Assembly: GCF_900143535.1 (NCBI RefSeq)
Contig: NZ_FRFA01000006.1
Span: 124,001-188,000 of the forward strand
Source of the DNA: Tateyamaria sp. Alg231-49
GTDB lineage: Bacteria > Pseudomonadota > Alphaproteobacteria > Rhodobacterales > Rhodobacteraceae
Length of the DNA: 64,000 nucleotides
Reading direction: 5' to 3'
Every line of letters begins with the position of its first letter. Position 1 is the first letter of the stretch. This document shows, one piece after another, positions 26,633-35,052 of this stretch. Below the pieces are notes generated by a model that saw only the letters and a program-made list of their open reading frames with translations, made no database searches and had not been told where the DNA came from. Position numbers and translations under genes: made by a program.

Positions 26633-27880
26633 TCAGTTTTCGGCTATTTCCCGCTTAGGTAGTTTTGCTGTTGGTGCTGCCGTTTTGCCATAAAGGTAGT
26701 CGCGGGTCAGCGGTACAGCATCGCGCCTGTGCGCAAGTTGCAGGTGATACACAGCCTGCATCTGATGCTCGAAGGCGAGAATACAGACGGTCAGGTAGTA
26801 ATGAAACATGCGGATGAACCTTTCGTCATACATCTCTCTGATCTGCGGCAGGCTGGCGTCAAAGCGGTCGCGCCAGTGTCGGATGGTTTTGGCGTAGTGC
26901 AGGCGCCAGATTTCGATGTCCGTCTGCCACAGGCCCGAAGTTTCGAGCGCGGGGGCCAATTCGGACAGGGACGGGACGTAACCGCCGGGAAAGATATATT
27001 TGTTGATCCAGCTTGAGTGCGCCATCGGTGGGGCCGAGCGCCCGATGGTGTGGATCAGCGCCACGCCGTCCGGGTCCAGCAATTCGCCCACCTTTCCAAA
27101 ATAGGTGCCGAAATTGGGCACGCCCACATGCTCCAACATGCCCACAGACACGATGCGATCAAAGCTGCCGGTCGTATGACGGTAGTCTTGGAGCTTAAAG
27201 CGAATGCGTTTGGACAGGCCTTCGGTCTCGGCCCGCTGTTGAGCTGTCGCCAGTTGGTTTCCACTGAGGGTGATACCCGTGACTTCGCAGCCGTAATCGC
27301 GCGCAAGCGTCAGGGCCATGCCCCCCCAGCCACAGCCGATATCCAGCACCCGCATTCCCGGTTCCAGGCACAGCTTGCCTGCAATGTGCGCTTTCTTTGC
27401 GACTTGTGCCTGTTCCAATGTCATGGCGTCATCGCGGAAATAGGCGCAGGAATATTGCATGTCCTCGTCCAGAAACAGGCGATAGAGGTCATCCGATATA
27501 TCGTAGTGATGCGCCACATTGCGCCGCGCAGCACGTGGTGCATTGCGTTGGATAAAACGGCGAGCATGGAACCGCGCCCGGTTTGCCAGCAACAGCCAGG
27601 GCGGCAAGCGTCCTTTGAAACGGTTGCGGATGATCACTGTCAAAAGTTGGTCCAAGGTGCAGTTTCGAGGGGTGACCTGACCGTCCATGTACCCTTCACC
27701 CAAGCCGAGGTCGGGATTGAGGATGATGTTGCGAAGCGCGTTCGTGTCAGCAATCGCCAGATGCGCGAACTCACCCGTGTCCGGCCCATAGTCGCGCGTT
27801 GTGCCATCGGGGTAGGTGATCGACAGGCGATCTTCGACCATCATTCCGGTCAGGAACCGGTCCAGTAGTTTTTCCCACAT
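26633..27880 (-). CDS. Cyclopropane-fatty-acyl-phospholipid synthase-like methyltransferase
   Basis: A 415-residue SAM-dependent enzyme of the CFA synthase family, which adds a methylene bridge or methyl group to unsaturated chains of membrane phospholipids. The SAM-binding motif VLDIGCGWGGMALTLA lies near residue 180. NVAHHYDISDDLYRLFLDED and MQYSCAYF before it and SVGMLEHVGVPNFGTYF after it are family hallmarks. The N-terminal ~100 residues form the usual lipid-binding part. Alternatives are relatives that make furan or other modified fatty acids; the sequence does not decide this. It has its own start region with 66 bases to the next gene. Confidence 0.9.
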   Translation of the reverse strand: MWEKLLDRFLTGMMVEDRLSITYPDGTTRDYGPDTGEFAHLAIADTNALRNIILNPDLGLGEGYMDGQVTPRNCTLDQLLTVIIRNRFKGRLPPWLLLANRARFHARRFIQRNAPRAARRNVAHHYDISDDLYRLFLDEDMQYSCAYFRDDAMTLEQAQVAKKAHIAGKLCLEPGMRVLDIGCGWGGMALTLARDYGCEVTGITLSGNQLATAQQRAETEGLSKRIRFKLQDYRHTTGSFDRIVSVGMLEHVGVPNFGTYFGKVGELLDPDGVALIHTIGRSAPPMAHSSWINKYIFPGGYVPSLSELAPALETSGLWQTDIEIWRLHYAKTIRHWRDRFDASLPQIREMYDERFIRMFHYYLTVCILAFEHQMQAVYHLQLAHRRDAVPLTRDYLYGKTAAPTAKLPKREIAEN

Positions 27881-27946
27881 GACGCACCCCCTTTAACTTG
27901 GTCTTACCCAATAAAAGTGGAGTTTTAGGGGTGTTTACGTCAAGTC

Positions 27947-28711
27947 TCAGACAGTCTCGGCGTCCAGATAAGCCCTCACATTGGCTTCAAATGCCCGTGG
28001 ATTGTCCGCATGCAGCCAGTGCCCGGCACCTGGGATCTTGGCGAAACGTGCGTTGGGAAACAGTGTCTGGATGGTCGGGCGGTCACTGCGTTTGACATAA
28101 TCTGATGTCCCGCCGGACAGGAACAGGGTAGGGCCGGGGTATGTGCTGGACAGCGCCGGGAAGTCGATGATCGCCGCCATATTGTCCGCAAGGGCGTCGA
28201 GGTTCAGCCGCCAACGCTTTTCGCTGACATCTAAGGACTGGGTGAGAAAGCTGGTAAGAGAGCTGTCGACTCCGAGGGCTGCGAGTTGCGCGTTTGCTTC
28301 GGATCGGCGGGTGACCACAGACAGGTCCACAGCACGCATGGCGGTGATGTATTGCATTTGAGTATGGGTGTACCCGACCGGTGCGATATCGCCGATTACA
28401 AGTCGGCGCAGGGTGTCGGGGCGGGTGTGCGCCAGCATCATCGCAGCCTTCCCCCCCATGGAATGCCCCACGACATCCATTGGCCCACCCATGGTATCAA
28501 TCACCTGTGCAAGGTCACTTGCCAGTGCGGCATAGCTGTTATCATCGCTCCAAAAGCTGGACCCATGGTTGCGCATGTCGACTGCGATAACGGGGCGCGT
28601 GTCGGACAGGCGCTTGGCGATGACGCCCCAATTGCGCCCGGACCCGTAAAGGCCATGGGCGATCAATAGCGGCGTTCCGGGCCCGCTCCCGTGGGTGGTA
28701 TAGGCAAGCAT
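27947..28711 (-). CDS. Alpha/beta hydrolase (YbfF-like esterase)
   Basis: A 254-residue cytoplasmic hydrolase. HGLYGSGRNW gives the oxyanion-hole region, Ser84 in VVGHSMGGKAAM the nucleophile, and His231 in GAGHWLHADNP the catalytic base. MRNHGSS near residue 47 is typical of the YbfF/ABHD11 group, which hydrolyse acyl esters or acyl-CoA. The natural substrate cannot be told. The gene starts at 28711, divergent from the small gene at 28790. Confidence 0.9.
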   Translation of the reverse strand: MLAYTTHGSGPGTPLLIAHGLYGSGRNWGVIAKRLSDTRPVIAVDMRNHGSSFWSDDNSYAALASDLAQVIDTMGGPMDVVGHSMGGKAAMMLAHTRPDTLRRLVIGDIAPVGYTHTQMQYITAMRAVDLSVVTRRSEANAQLAALGVDSSLTSFLTQSLDVSEKRWRLNLDALADNMAAIIDFPALSSTYPGPTLFLSGGTSDYVKRSDRPTIQTLFPNARFAKIPGAGHWLHADNPRAFEANVRAYLDAETV

Positions 28712-28789
28712 GACGGGTGCTTAGCCCGGATTGAAGTGGTGAACCAGAGGGATTGAATTTGCTGCCCGCGCTGGGGTAAGGCGACGGCG

Positions 28790-29164
28790 ATGGAGACTGA
28801 AGCGACCATAAAAGAACGCAGCAAGCGCGTGAAAAGTGCCCTTGACGGTGCTTTTGGTGTGCGCGCCAAGACGCTGGACAAGGCGTTGCGCAAGACGGGG
28901 CGGCGGATGCCGAAGCGTCTGCATGCGCAGGCAAGGCTGATCGTGGATGCGCAAGGCCTTGGCGGCAATCCAAAGTTGATGCGCCGCATTGATGGTGCCG
29001 CAATTGCGCGGGCTGAAGAGGATGTGGTCAACTGGCTCGACACCGTGGACCGCGCTGACCGGCGGCGTGGGTTCTGGATTTGGGCGGGGTCGATGGTTGG
29101 GTTTAACCTGCTCATCGTTGTTGCCGGGGTGGTAACCTGGATGTGGTGGACCGGTCAGTTCTGA
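28790..29164 (+). CDS. Hypothetical protein with C-terminal membrane helix
   Basis: A 124-residue protein. Residues 1-90 are strongly charged and helical (KERSKRVKSALDGAFGVRAK, then RLHAQARLIVDAQGLGGN), and residues ~97-118 form a single membrane helix (WAGSMVGFNLLIVVAGVVTW). It would be anchored in the inner membrane by its tail with the charged part in the cytoplasm. Roseobacter genomes often carry such a protein next to housekeeping genes; no function is known to me. Confidence 0.7.
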   Translation: METEATIKERSKRVKSALDGAFGVRAKTLDKALRKTGRRMPKRLHAQARLIVDAQGLGGNPKLMRRIDGAAIARAEEDVVNWLDTVDRADRRRGFWIWAGSMVGFNLLIVVAGVVTWMWWTGQF

Positions 29165-30025
29165 CGGCACTACATGCGCAACGGTTTTGCGGGTCTTTTG
29201 GGCGTCAGGTTCGAATCAAGGCGCTAACATCATAGAACATGGATTTTGGGTGGTTCACCGTCTGGCGGGTTAACGCAGCAAGCGGCGTGTTTTGTGAACC
29301 ACATGTTACCGTCCCCGCAACCCGAGGTGCGCACAGAACAGACGCTCAGGTTTTGTAGAGTGGCTATGCGGCAGTGCAGCATCTGTGGGGCGCGTTGCAG
29401 GGTTGTGCCGTGATCCGGGTATCCTGCGTTTCTTTCTCGGCCCATGGCCGGACATATTTTTCACCACTCGAATTTATTACGCACGTTAAATAACGGGCTC
29501 AAATTTTAACGCATGTAGAGCCCTTTGACGAAGTCAGAAGCTGTAACCGTCGTTGACCGTGCGTTCCTGTGGGTTGGAATTTGTCGCAGCGAAACATGTG
29601 ATTCCTATGGTTACCCCCTTGTTTTGCTGCGTTGCAGCATAAAAAGCGGGCGATCCGCGAATGGGGCAGGGGTGTTCGGGCTATGTATGTGAGGCAGAGC
29701 CAGTGGCGTTGGGCTTTTGCATCAAGCGTGCCCCAAAAGTACACATATTGCGCAATTTTGCCGGTGCGCGACAGATTCGCGATGGCGACAGTCCGATCTT
29801 TGCGTGCGTGCAGTGGTGGGTGTGCTGTGTGTGGCCAATGGTGAAAAAATGATCGGAATCGCAGCGCTCAGGCCAAAGTCCTTCTTTGAAATCAAGAGCT
29901 CAGTCCGGTTTGGAGGCTGGGCGAGTACAACCCTCTGATGCACGCTTTTTAAGCGTTAAGAAAAAGTGTTGACGTAACGCGATCTATGGGCAATTGTTTC
30001 CGTGTGTAAAAAGGGGAGGACACTC
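29165..30025. other. 861-base region upstream of the polyol operon without a gene
   Basis: No convincing coding frame on either strand. It holds a long imperfect inverted repeat (29236-29307: AACATG and GTGGTTCAC on the left, GTGAACCAC and CATGTT on the right), a weaker stem GGGCTC/GAGCCC (29495-29500 / 29518-29523), several TTA-ACGCA-like short repeats, and the likely operon promoter at its end. It is AT-richer than the genes beside it. A small RNA or a long regulatory leader is possible but not shown. Confidence 0.5.
29969..29997 (+). promoter_or_regulatory. Candidate promoter of the polyol operon
   Basis: TTGACG (29969-29974) is a good -35 box; 17 bases later AATTGT (29992-29997) is a weak -10. 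It lies 29 bases before the first start codon. The preceding GCTTTTTAAGC element (29944-29954) may be part of an operator. Assignment is by pattern only. Confidence 0.35.
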
Positions 30026-31306
30026 ATGTCTATCAAACGCACTCTGATGAGTACGGTAGTCGGGCTTGGCCTGACAGCCGGTTTCGCATCCGCGGAATCA
30101 CTCACCATCGCGATCGTTAACAACGGTCACATGATCAACATGCAGAAAGTTGCAGAAGCTTACACCGCAGAAACCGGCGTTGAGCTGGAATGGGTTTCGC
30201 TGGAAGAAGGCGTTCTGCGCGAGCAGGTCACGTCGGACACAGCAACTGGTGGTGGTCAGTACGACGTCATCAACATCGGTATGCAAGAAGCGCCAATCTG
30301 GGGTGCTGCTGGCTGGATCGAGCCGCTTGAATTCGGCGCAGAGTATGACGCTGACGACATCCTGCCCGCAATCCGCGCTGGTCTGTCTCACGAAGGCACC
30401 ATGTATGCTGCACCATTCTACGGTGAAAGCTCGATGGTTATGTACCGCAAGGACCTGACCGACGCAGCTGGCGTATCCATTGCTGACAACGACAGCTGGG
30501 ACAACGTCAAAGCAGCCGCTGCTGCAATGCACGACCCCGACAACGGCGTATATGGCGCATGTCTGCGCGGTAAGCCGGGCTGGGGCGACAACATGGCGTT
30601 CGTCACAACAATGGTGAACTCGTTTGGTGGCGCTTGGTTCGACGCTGACTTCAAACCAACCATCGACTCCGATGAGTGGAAAGCTGCCATAAACTTCTAC
30701 GTTGACCTGCTGGGCAACTACGGCCCTCCCGGTTCTGAAGGCAACTCGTTCAACGAGATCCTCGCCCTCTATAACGAAGGCAAGTGCGGCATGTGGATCG
30801 ACGCGACAATCGCGGCATCGTTCCTCGAAGTAGACGGCGTTGCATACGCTCAGTCGCCAAACGCTGGTAACCCAGTTGGTGCGAACTGGCTGTGGGCATG
30901 GGCCATGGCTGTACCAGCAGGTACAGAGAATGCTGAAGGCGCAAAAGCGTTCATCGAGTGGGCAACGTCCAAAGCCTATGTTCAGGCCGTTGGTAACCAC
31001 CCCGATTTCGGTTGGGCCAAAGTTCCAACTGGTCAGCGCGCTTCGACTTACGCTCTGCCTGAGTTCCAGGCCGTTGCAGGTTTCGCCGCGGCTGAGATGG
31101 CTGCCATCGAATCTGCTGCTCCTGAAGCGACAGACCTGAAGCCATACGTTGGTGTTCAGTTTGCTGCGATCCCGGAATTCCCAGAAGTGGGTTCCGCTGT
31201 TGCACAGGAAATCGCCGCGGCTCTGTCCGGTGCGAAGTCTGTTGATGAAGCTCTGGCCGCATCCCAGGCTGCCGCCACGGCAATCATGGAAGAAGCAGGC
31301 TACTAA
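30026..31306 (+). CDS. smoE: Sorbitol/mannitol ABC transporter, substrate-binding protein
   Basis: A 426-residue periplasmic binding protein. The N-terminal ~23 residues (SIKRTLMSTVVGLGLTAGF, then AS) form a signal peptide cut before ESLTIAIVNNGHMINMQK. The rest has the family-1 extracellular solute-binding fold, close to SmoE of Rhodobacter. The start at 30026 follows the strong site GGGGAGGA; an upstream in-frame ATG at 30002 would break the signal peptide. It is the first gene of the operon and is followed by a stable hairpin that should keep its message in excess over the permeases. Confidence 0.93.
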   Translation: MSIKRTLMSTVVGLGLTAGFASAESLTIAIVNNGHMINMQKVAEAYTAETGVELEWVSLEEGVLREQVTSDTATGGGQYDVINIGMQEAPIWGAAGWIEPLEFGAEYDADDILPAIRAGLSHEGTMYAAPFYGESSMVMYRKDLTDAAGVSIADNDSWDNVKAAAAAMHDPDNGVYGACLRGKPGWGDNMAFVTTMVNSFGGAWFDADFKPTIDSDEWKAAINFYVDLLGNYGPPGSEGNSFNEILALYNEGKCGMWIDATIAASFLEVDGVAYAQSPNAGNPVGANWLWAWAMAVPAGTENAEGAKAFIEWATSKAYVQAVGNHPDFGWAKVPTGQRASTYALPEFQAVAGFAAAEMAAIESAAPEATDLKPYVGVQFAAIPEFPEVGSAVAQEIAAALSGAKSVDEALAASQAAATAIMEEAGY

Positions 31307-31326
31307 GCCAACGCTTCGGTAGTAAC

Positions 31327-31353
31327 GGAAGGCCCGATCCCAGCGGGCCTTCC
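31327..31353 (+). terminator. Intra-operon hairpin after smoE
   Basis: Perfect 10-bp stem GGAAGGCCCG (31327-31336) / CGGGCCTTCC (31344-31353), loop ATCCCAG, with no T-run. It lies 20 bases after the smoE stop and 128 before smoF. By comparison with other sugar ABC operons it probably acts as a partial terminator or mRNA 3'-end stabiliser. Confidence 0.65.
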
Positions 31354-31481
31354 ACCCCACTACTTAAATTTGCCAGATCGGCCGTTCCTAAAACGCCCAT
31401 TTGCCGACGGCTCCAACACCGACCATTCGTAATTCAATTAGAAACATTGCGAGCATTGCGCTTCGCAGGGGGTCTCTAGTC

Positions 31482-32420
31482 ATGTCTAATAGAACACTGC
31501 CTCGCTTGCTTCAGTCACCCGCAGTCTTGCTGCTGCTTGTCTGGATGCTGGTCCCGCTATCGATGACGCTTTACTTTTCGTTCATCCGATACGTCTTGAA
31601 TAACTTGCGCCGACCAGAGTGGACGACACCCGCCCTGAGCAACTGGCGCGGCTTTGGCAACTACGAGTTTGTTCTCAAGTCTAAAGATTTCCTTTTTGCC
31701 ATTCAGAACAGCCTGCTCATTGTTTGCAGCATTCTTTTCCTGACCGTGATCCTTGGCGTTCTGATCGCTGTGTTGATCAACAAGTCATTCCCGGGGCAGG
31801 GGATCGTTCGGGTTCTTCTGATCTCGCCCTTCTTCGTGATGCCGGCGGTGAATGCGGTTTTGTGGATCAACATGATCCTTGACCCGGTTTTGGGTCTGCA
31901 AGGTATCGCGGTCGCCGGTCTGAACGAGATGGTGGCCGGGTTGCGAGAGATGCCTGTACTTGGCGGGTTCTTCTCACTTTGGCCCGAATTCAATCCGATT
32001 TCTTTCCGAGCGACGCAAACCTCTGCCTATGCCGTGATCATCATGGTCACATGGCAATGGACACCCTTTGCAATCCTGATCTTTATGACGTCTTTGCAAT
32101 CAGAAGATCAGCAGCAGAAAGAGGCGGCGATCCTTGATGGCGCCAGTACCTGGTCGCAATTCCGGTTCCTGACGTTACCGCATCTGGGACGGCCCATTGC
32201 GATTGTGGTGATGATCCAGGCGATCTTTCACCTGTCGCTTTATGCCGAGATCGAGATTGTCAGCCGGGGCAACGGCAACAAGAACTTGCCTTACCTGATC
32301 GGTGAATTCGCAAACAACAACATCGGTGCCGCGAGTGCCACCGGTATCTTCGCAGTCATCCTTGCCAACATCGTAGCAATCTTTCTGCTGCGCATGATTG
32401 GCAAGACACTGATGGAATAG
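31482..32420 (+). CDS. smoF: Sorbitol/mannitol ABC transporter permease 1
   Basis: A 312-residue inner-membrane permease with six predicted helices, beginning with LLLLVWMLVPLSMTLYFSF. The ABC-permease EAA loop that docks the ATPase is present as KEAAILDGASTWSQFRFLTL near residue 232. The start at 31482 is chosen because AGGGGG lies 9 bases before it; the upstream part of the open frame is Thr/Pro/Arg-rich and not membrane-like. Forms the channel together with SmoG. Confidence 0.92.
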   Translation: MSNRTLPRLLQSPAVLLLLVWMLVPLSMTLYFSFIRYVLNNLRRPEWTTPALSNWRGFGNYEFVLKSKDFLFAIQNSLLIVCSILFLTVILGVLIAVLINKSFPGQGIVRVLLISPFFVMPAVNAVLWINMILDPVLGLQGIAVAGLNEMVAGLREMPVLGGFFSLWPEFNPISFRATQTSAYAVIIMVTWQWTPFAILIFMTSLQSEDQQQKEAAILDGASTWSQFRFLTLPHLGRPIAIVVMIQAIFHLSLYAEIEIVSRGNGNKNLPYLIGEFANNNIGAASATGIFAVILANIVAIFLLRMIGKTLME

Positions 32421-32432
32421 GAGGACCAACCA

Positions 32433-33266
32433 ATGGCAATTGTTGCTCAAAACTCAAAATACGGACAAACGGGCCGCACCATCCTGGCCTGGGCAGTTGG
32501 TCTCTTGTTCTTCTTCCCGATCTTCTGGCTCGTCCTGACCAGCTTTAAGACGGATGCAGACGCGGTGAAGCCGGAATTTCTGTTCTTCTTCACGCCGACG
32601 CTAGAGAACTACACCAACATGACCGAGAACTACGACTATTGGCGCTTTGCGACCAACTCGGTCATTACGTCGGTCTTTGCCACGATCTTTGCGCTCGCAG
32701 TTGGTATCCCATGTGCTTACGCCATGGCATTCAACCCAAGCCGGGCGACCAAGGACGTGCTGATGTGGATGCTGTCCACCAAGATGTTGCCTGCGGCGGC
32801 TGTTCTCTACCCGATGACCTTCCTGACAAAGAGCCTCGGCCTCTTTGACACCCACTTTATGGTCATTATTGTTCTGTGCCTAATCAACCTGCCGATCGTG
32901 GTCTGGATGCTCTTTACCTACTTCAAGGAAATCCCAAAAGAGATCATCGAGGCCGGTCAGATGGACGGTGTGAATACATGGGGTGAGATCAAGGAAATCC
33001 TTATTCCGCTTGCCTGGGGCGGCATCGCCTCAACCGCACTGCTTTGCTTTATCTTCTGCTGGAACGAGGCCTACTGGACTGTACGGCTGACCACCACTGA
33101 CGCCGCAACGCTCTCTAAGCTCATCGAAGGTAACCGTGCACCAGAAGGTTTGTTCTTCGGACGCCTCTCTGCTGTCTCGGCGGCCGCTGTTGGCCCGATC
33201 ATCGTTTTGGGCTGGTTCTGTCAAAAACAACTGGTCCAAGGCCTGTCCTTTGGCGCGGTCAAGTAA
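32433..33266 (+). CDS. smoG: Sorbitol/mannitol ABC transporter permease 2
   Basis: A 277-residue permease with six helices. The EAA loop is EIIEAGQMDGVNTWGEIKEI near residue 170. It lies 12 bases after smoF with the site TAGGAGG before its ATG. Second half of the channel; length and order are those of polyol transporters. Confidence 0.93.
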   Translation: MAIVAQNSKYGQTGRTILAWAVGLLFFFPIFWLVLTSFKTDADAVKPEFLFFFTPTLENYTNMTENYDYWRFATNSVITSVFATIFALAVGIPCAYAMAFNPSRATKDVLMWMLSTKMLPAAAVLYPMTFLTKSLGLFDTHFMVIIVLCLINLPIVVWMLFTYFKEIPKEIIEAGQMDGVNTWGEIKEILIPLAWGGIASTALLCFIFCWNEAYWTVRLTTTDAATLSKLIEGNRAPEGLFFGRLSAVSAAAVGPIIVLGWFCQKQLVQGLSFGAVK

Positions 33267-33286
33267 TTCAAGAATAGGAAAAAATC

Positions 33287-34291
33287 ATGGGACGTATTGT
33301 ACTTGAAAATGTGACCAAGAGTTTCGGCGAGACGCAAGTGATCCCGCCCTTGGATTTGACCATCGAAGACGGCGAGTTTGCCGTGTTTGTCGGCCCCTCC
33401 GGTTGCGGTAAGTCGACGTTGTTGCGGGTGATTGCAGGGTTGGAAGACTGCACATCGGGCAAGGTTTTCATCGACGGTGAGGACATGACCCAGATTTCGC
33501 CGTCCAAACGCGGGCTGGCAATGGTTTTCCAATCCTATGCGCTTTACCCGCATATGACCGTGCGCAAGAACATCGCCTTTCCGATGCGGATGGCGGGGAT
33601 GCCAGAGGATGAGCAGAACAAGCGTATCGAGGCTGCAGCTGCGTCATTGAACCTGACCGACTATCTGGATCGCAAGCCAGGCCAGTTGTCGGGTGGTCAG
33701 CGTCAGCGGGTCGCAATTGGCCGCGCTATTGTCCGTGATCCATCGGCGTTCCTGTTTGACGAACCTTTGTCGAACCTCGACGCCGCCTTGCGGGTTGGTA
33801 TGCGCCTTGAGATCACCGAGATGCACGAGCGCATGAAGACCACGATGATCTATGTGACCCACGATCAGGTCGAAGCCATGACAATGGCCAACAAGATTGT
33901 CGTTCTGCAAGCTGGTGTGATTGAACAGGTGGGCAGCCCGCTGGAATTATATCACAAGCCTCGCAACAAGTTTGTTGCCGGGTTCATCGGTAGCCCCAAG
34001 ATGAACCTCATCGAGGGCGCCGAGGCCGCCAAACATGACGCTCATACCATCGGTATTCGTCCTGAGCATATCGAGGTCTCCACCACCGAAGGGTTGTGGC
34101 AGGGCTCGGTCGGTGTGGCCGAACGTCTGGGGTCTGATACCTTCATCCACATCCACGGTGTTGATGGCTGTGATCCGATGACGGTGCGTGCCAGCGGTGA
34201 TGTCGAGGTGCGCCACGGCGACACCATCTACCTCACGCCTGATGCGACCCAGATCCACAAGTTTGGGGCAGACGGGTTGCGGATGGAATGA
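33287..34291 (+). CDS. smoK: Sorbitol/mannitol ABC transporter ATP-binding protein
   Basis: A 334-residue ATPase of the MalK/UgpC type. Walker A is GPSGCGKST (~36-44), Q-loop in [16 protein letters not shown] signature [14 protein letters not shown], Walker [14 protein letters not shown], then the switch His in [11 protein letters not shown]. Residues after ~235 form the OB-type regulatory domain. Its last codons overlap the start of the next gene by 4 bases. Confidence 0.95.
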   Translation: MGRIVLENVTKSFGETQVIPPLDLTIEDGEFAVFVGPSGCGKSTLLRVIAGLEDCTSGKVFIDGEDMTQISPSKRGLAMVFQSYALYPHMTVRKNIAFPMRMAGMPEDEQNKRIEAAAASLNLTDYLDRKPGQLSGGQRQRVAIGRAIVRDPSAFLFDEPLSNLDAALRVGMRLEITEMHERMKTTMIYVTHDQVEAMTMANKIVVLQAGVIEQVGSPLELYHKPRNKFVAGFIGSPKMNLIEGAEAAKHDAHTIGIRPEHIEVSTTEGLWQGSVGVAERLGSDTFIHIHGVDGCDPMTVRASGDVEVRHGDTIYLTPDATQIHKFGADGLRME

Positions 34292-35052
34292 AACCGCTGG
34301 ATGGAAAAGTTGCCATCGTAACAGGTGGAGCGCGCGGCATAGGCCGCGCGATCTGCGTTGCAATGGCAGAGGCGGGCGCGCAGGTCGCGGTCGCCGATTT
34401 GAGTCGTGCAGATGCTGGCGAGGTCGCTCAGGCCATCGGCGGCATTGCCGTTGAAATGGATGTGACTGACTTTTCCAATATCGCGGCGGGTGTGGCCGAA
34501 GTTGAGCGAACCCTTGGTGGTGTCGACATACTGGTGAACAATGCAGGCATCTTTAACATGGCTTCGATCGACAAGATCACGCCCGAAGACTATCGCCGTC
34601 AGTATGATGTGAATGTGGGTGGCACGCTCTTTGCCTGTCAGGCCGTGGTTGCCCCCATGATCCGGCGCGGTGGTGGGTCAATCATCAACTTTTCCTCGCA
34701 GGCGGGCCGTCGGGGCGAGCCGAACATCGCTGTTTATTGCTCGACCAAGGCCGCCGTCATATCCGTCACCCAGTCGCTTGCCCTTGAGTTGGCAAATGAC
34801 AACATTCGCGTGAACGCCATCGCACCGGGAGTGATCGACACGCCCATGTGGGATGTAGTGGACGCGCAATTTGCAACCTATGAAAACAAGCCGTTGGGCC
34901 AGAAGAAACGTGAAGTGGGGCAGGCTGTCCCGTTGGGTCGCATGGGCGATCCTCGGGATGTCGCCGATCCGGTTGTGTTTCTTGCCTCTGACGCGGCCCG
35001 GTATATCACCGCCCAGACGTTGAACGTCGATGGCGGCAATTGGATGAACTGA
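34288..35052 (+). CDS. smoS: Polyol (sorbitol) dehydrogenase, SDR family
   Basis: A 254-residue short-chain dehydrogenase. NAD binding: [10 protein letters not shown] at residues 12-21; NNAG at 84-87; catalytic Ser136/Ser137, Tyr150 and Lys154 (YCSTK). In Rhodobacter SmoS/PolS, the same position in the operon, the enzyme oxidises sorbitol to fructose and galactitol to tagatose. The 4-base overlaps on the left and the TGATG junction on the right imply tight co-translation with smoK and mtlK. Confidence 0.93.
   Translation: MKPLDGKVAIVTGGARGIGRAICVAMAEAGAQVAVADLSRADAGEVAQAIGGIAVEMDVTDFSNIAAGVAEVERTLGGVDILVNNAGIFNMASIDKITPEDYRRQYDVNVGGTLFACQAVVAPMIRRGGGSIINFSSQAGRRGEPNIAVYCSTKAAVISVTQSLALELANDNIRVNAIAPGVIDTPMWDVVDAQFATYENKPLGQKKREVGQAVPLGRMGDPRDVADPVVFLASDAARYITAQTLNVDGGNWMN

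Noticed and set aside
27017-27868. A 283-residue plus-strand frame over the CFA-synthase-like gene
   Set aside because: Shadow frame, no start site, and it would exclude a well-supported enzyme.
30098-31360. A 420-residue minus-strand frame over smoE
   Set aside because: Cys/Val/Arg-rich shadow of the binding-protein gene; no start site or domain.
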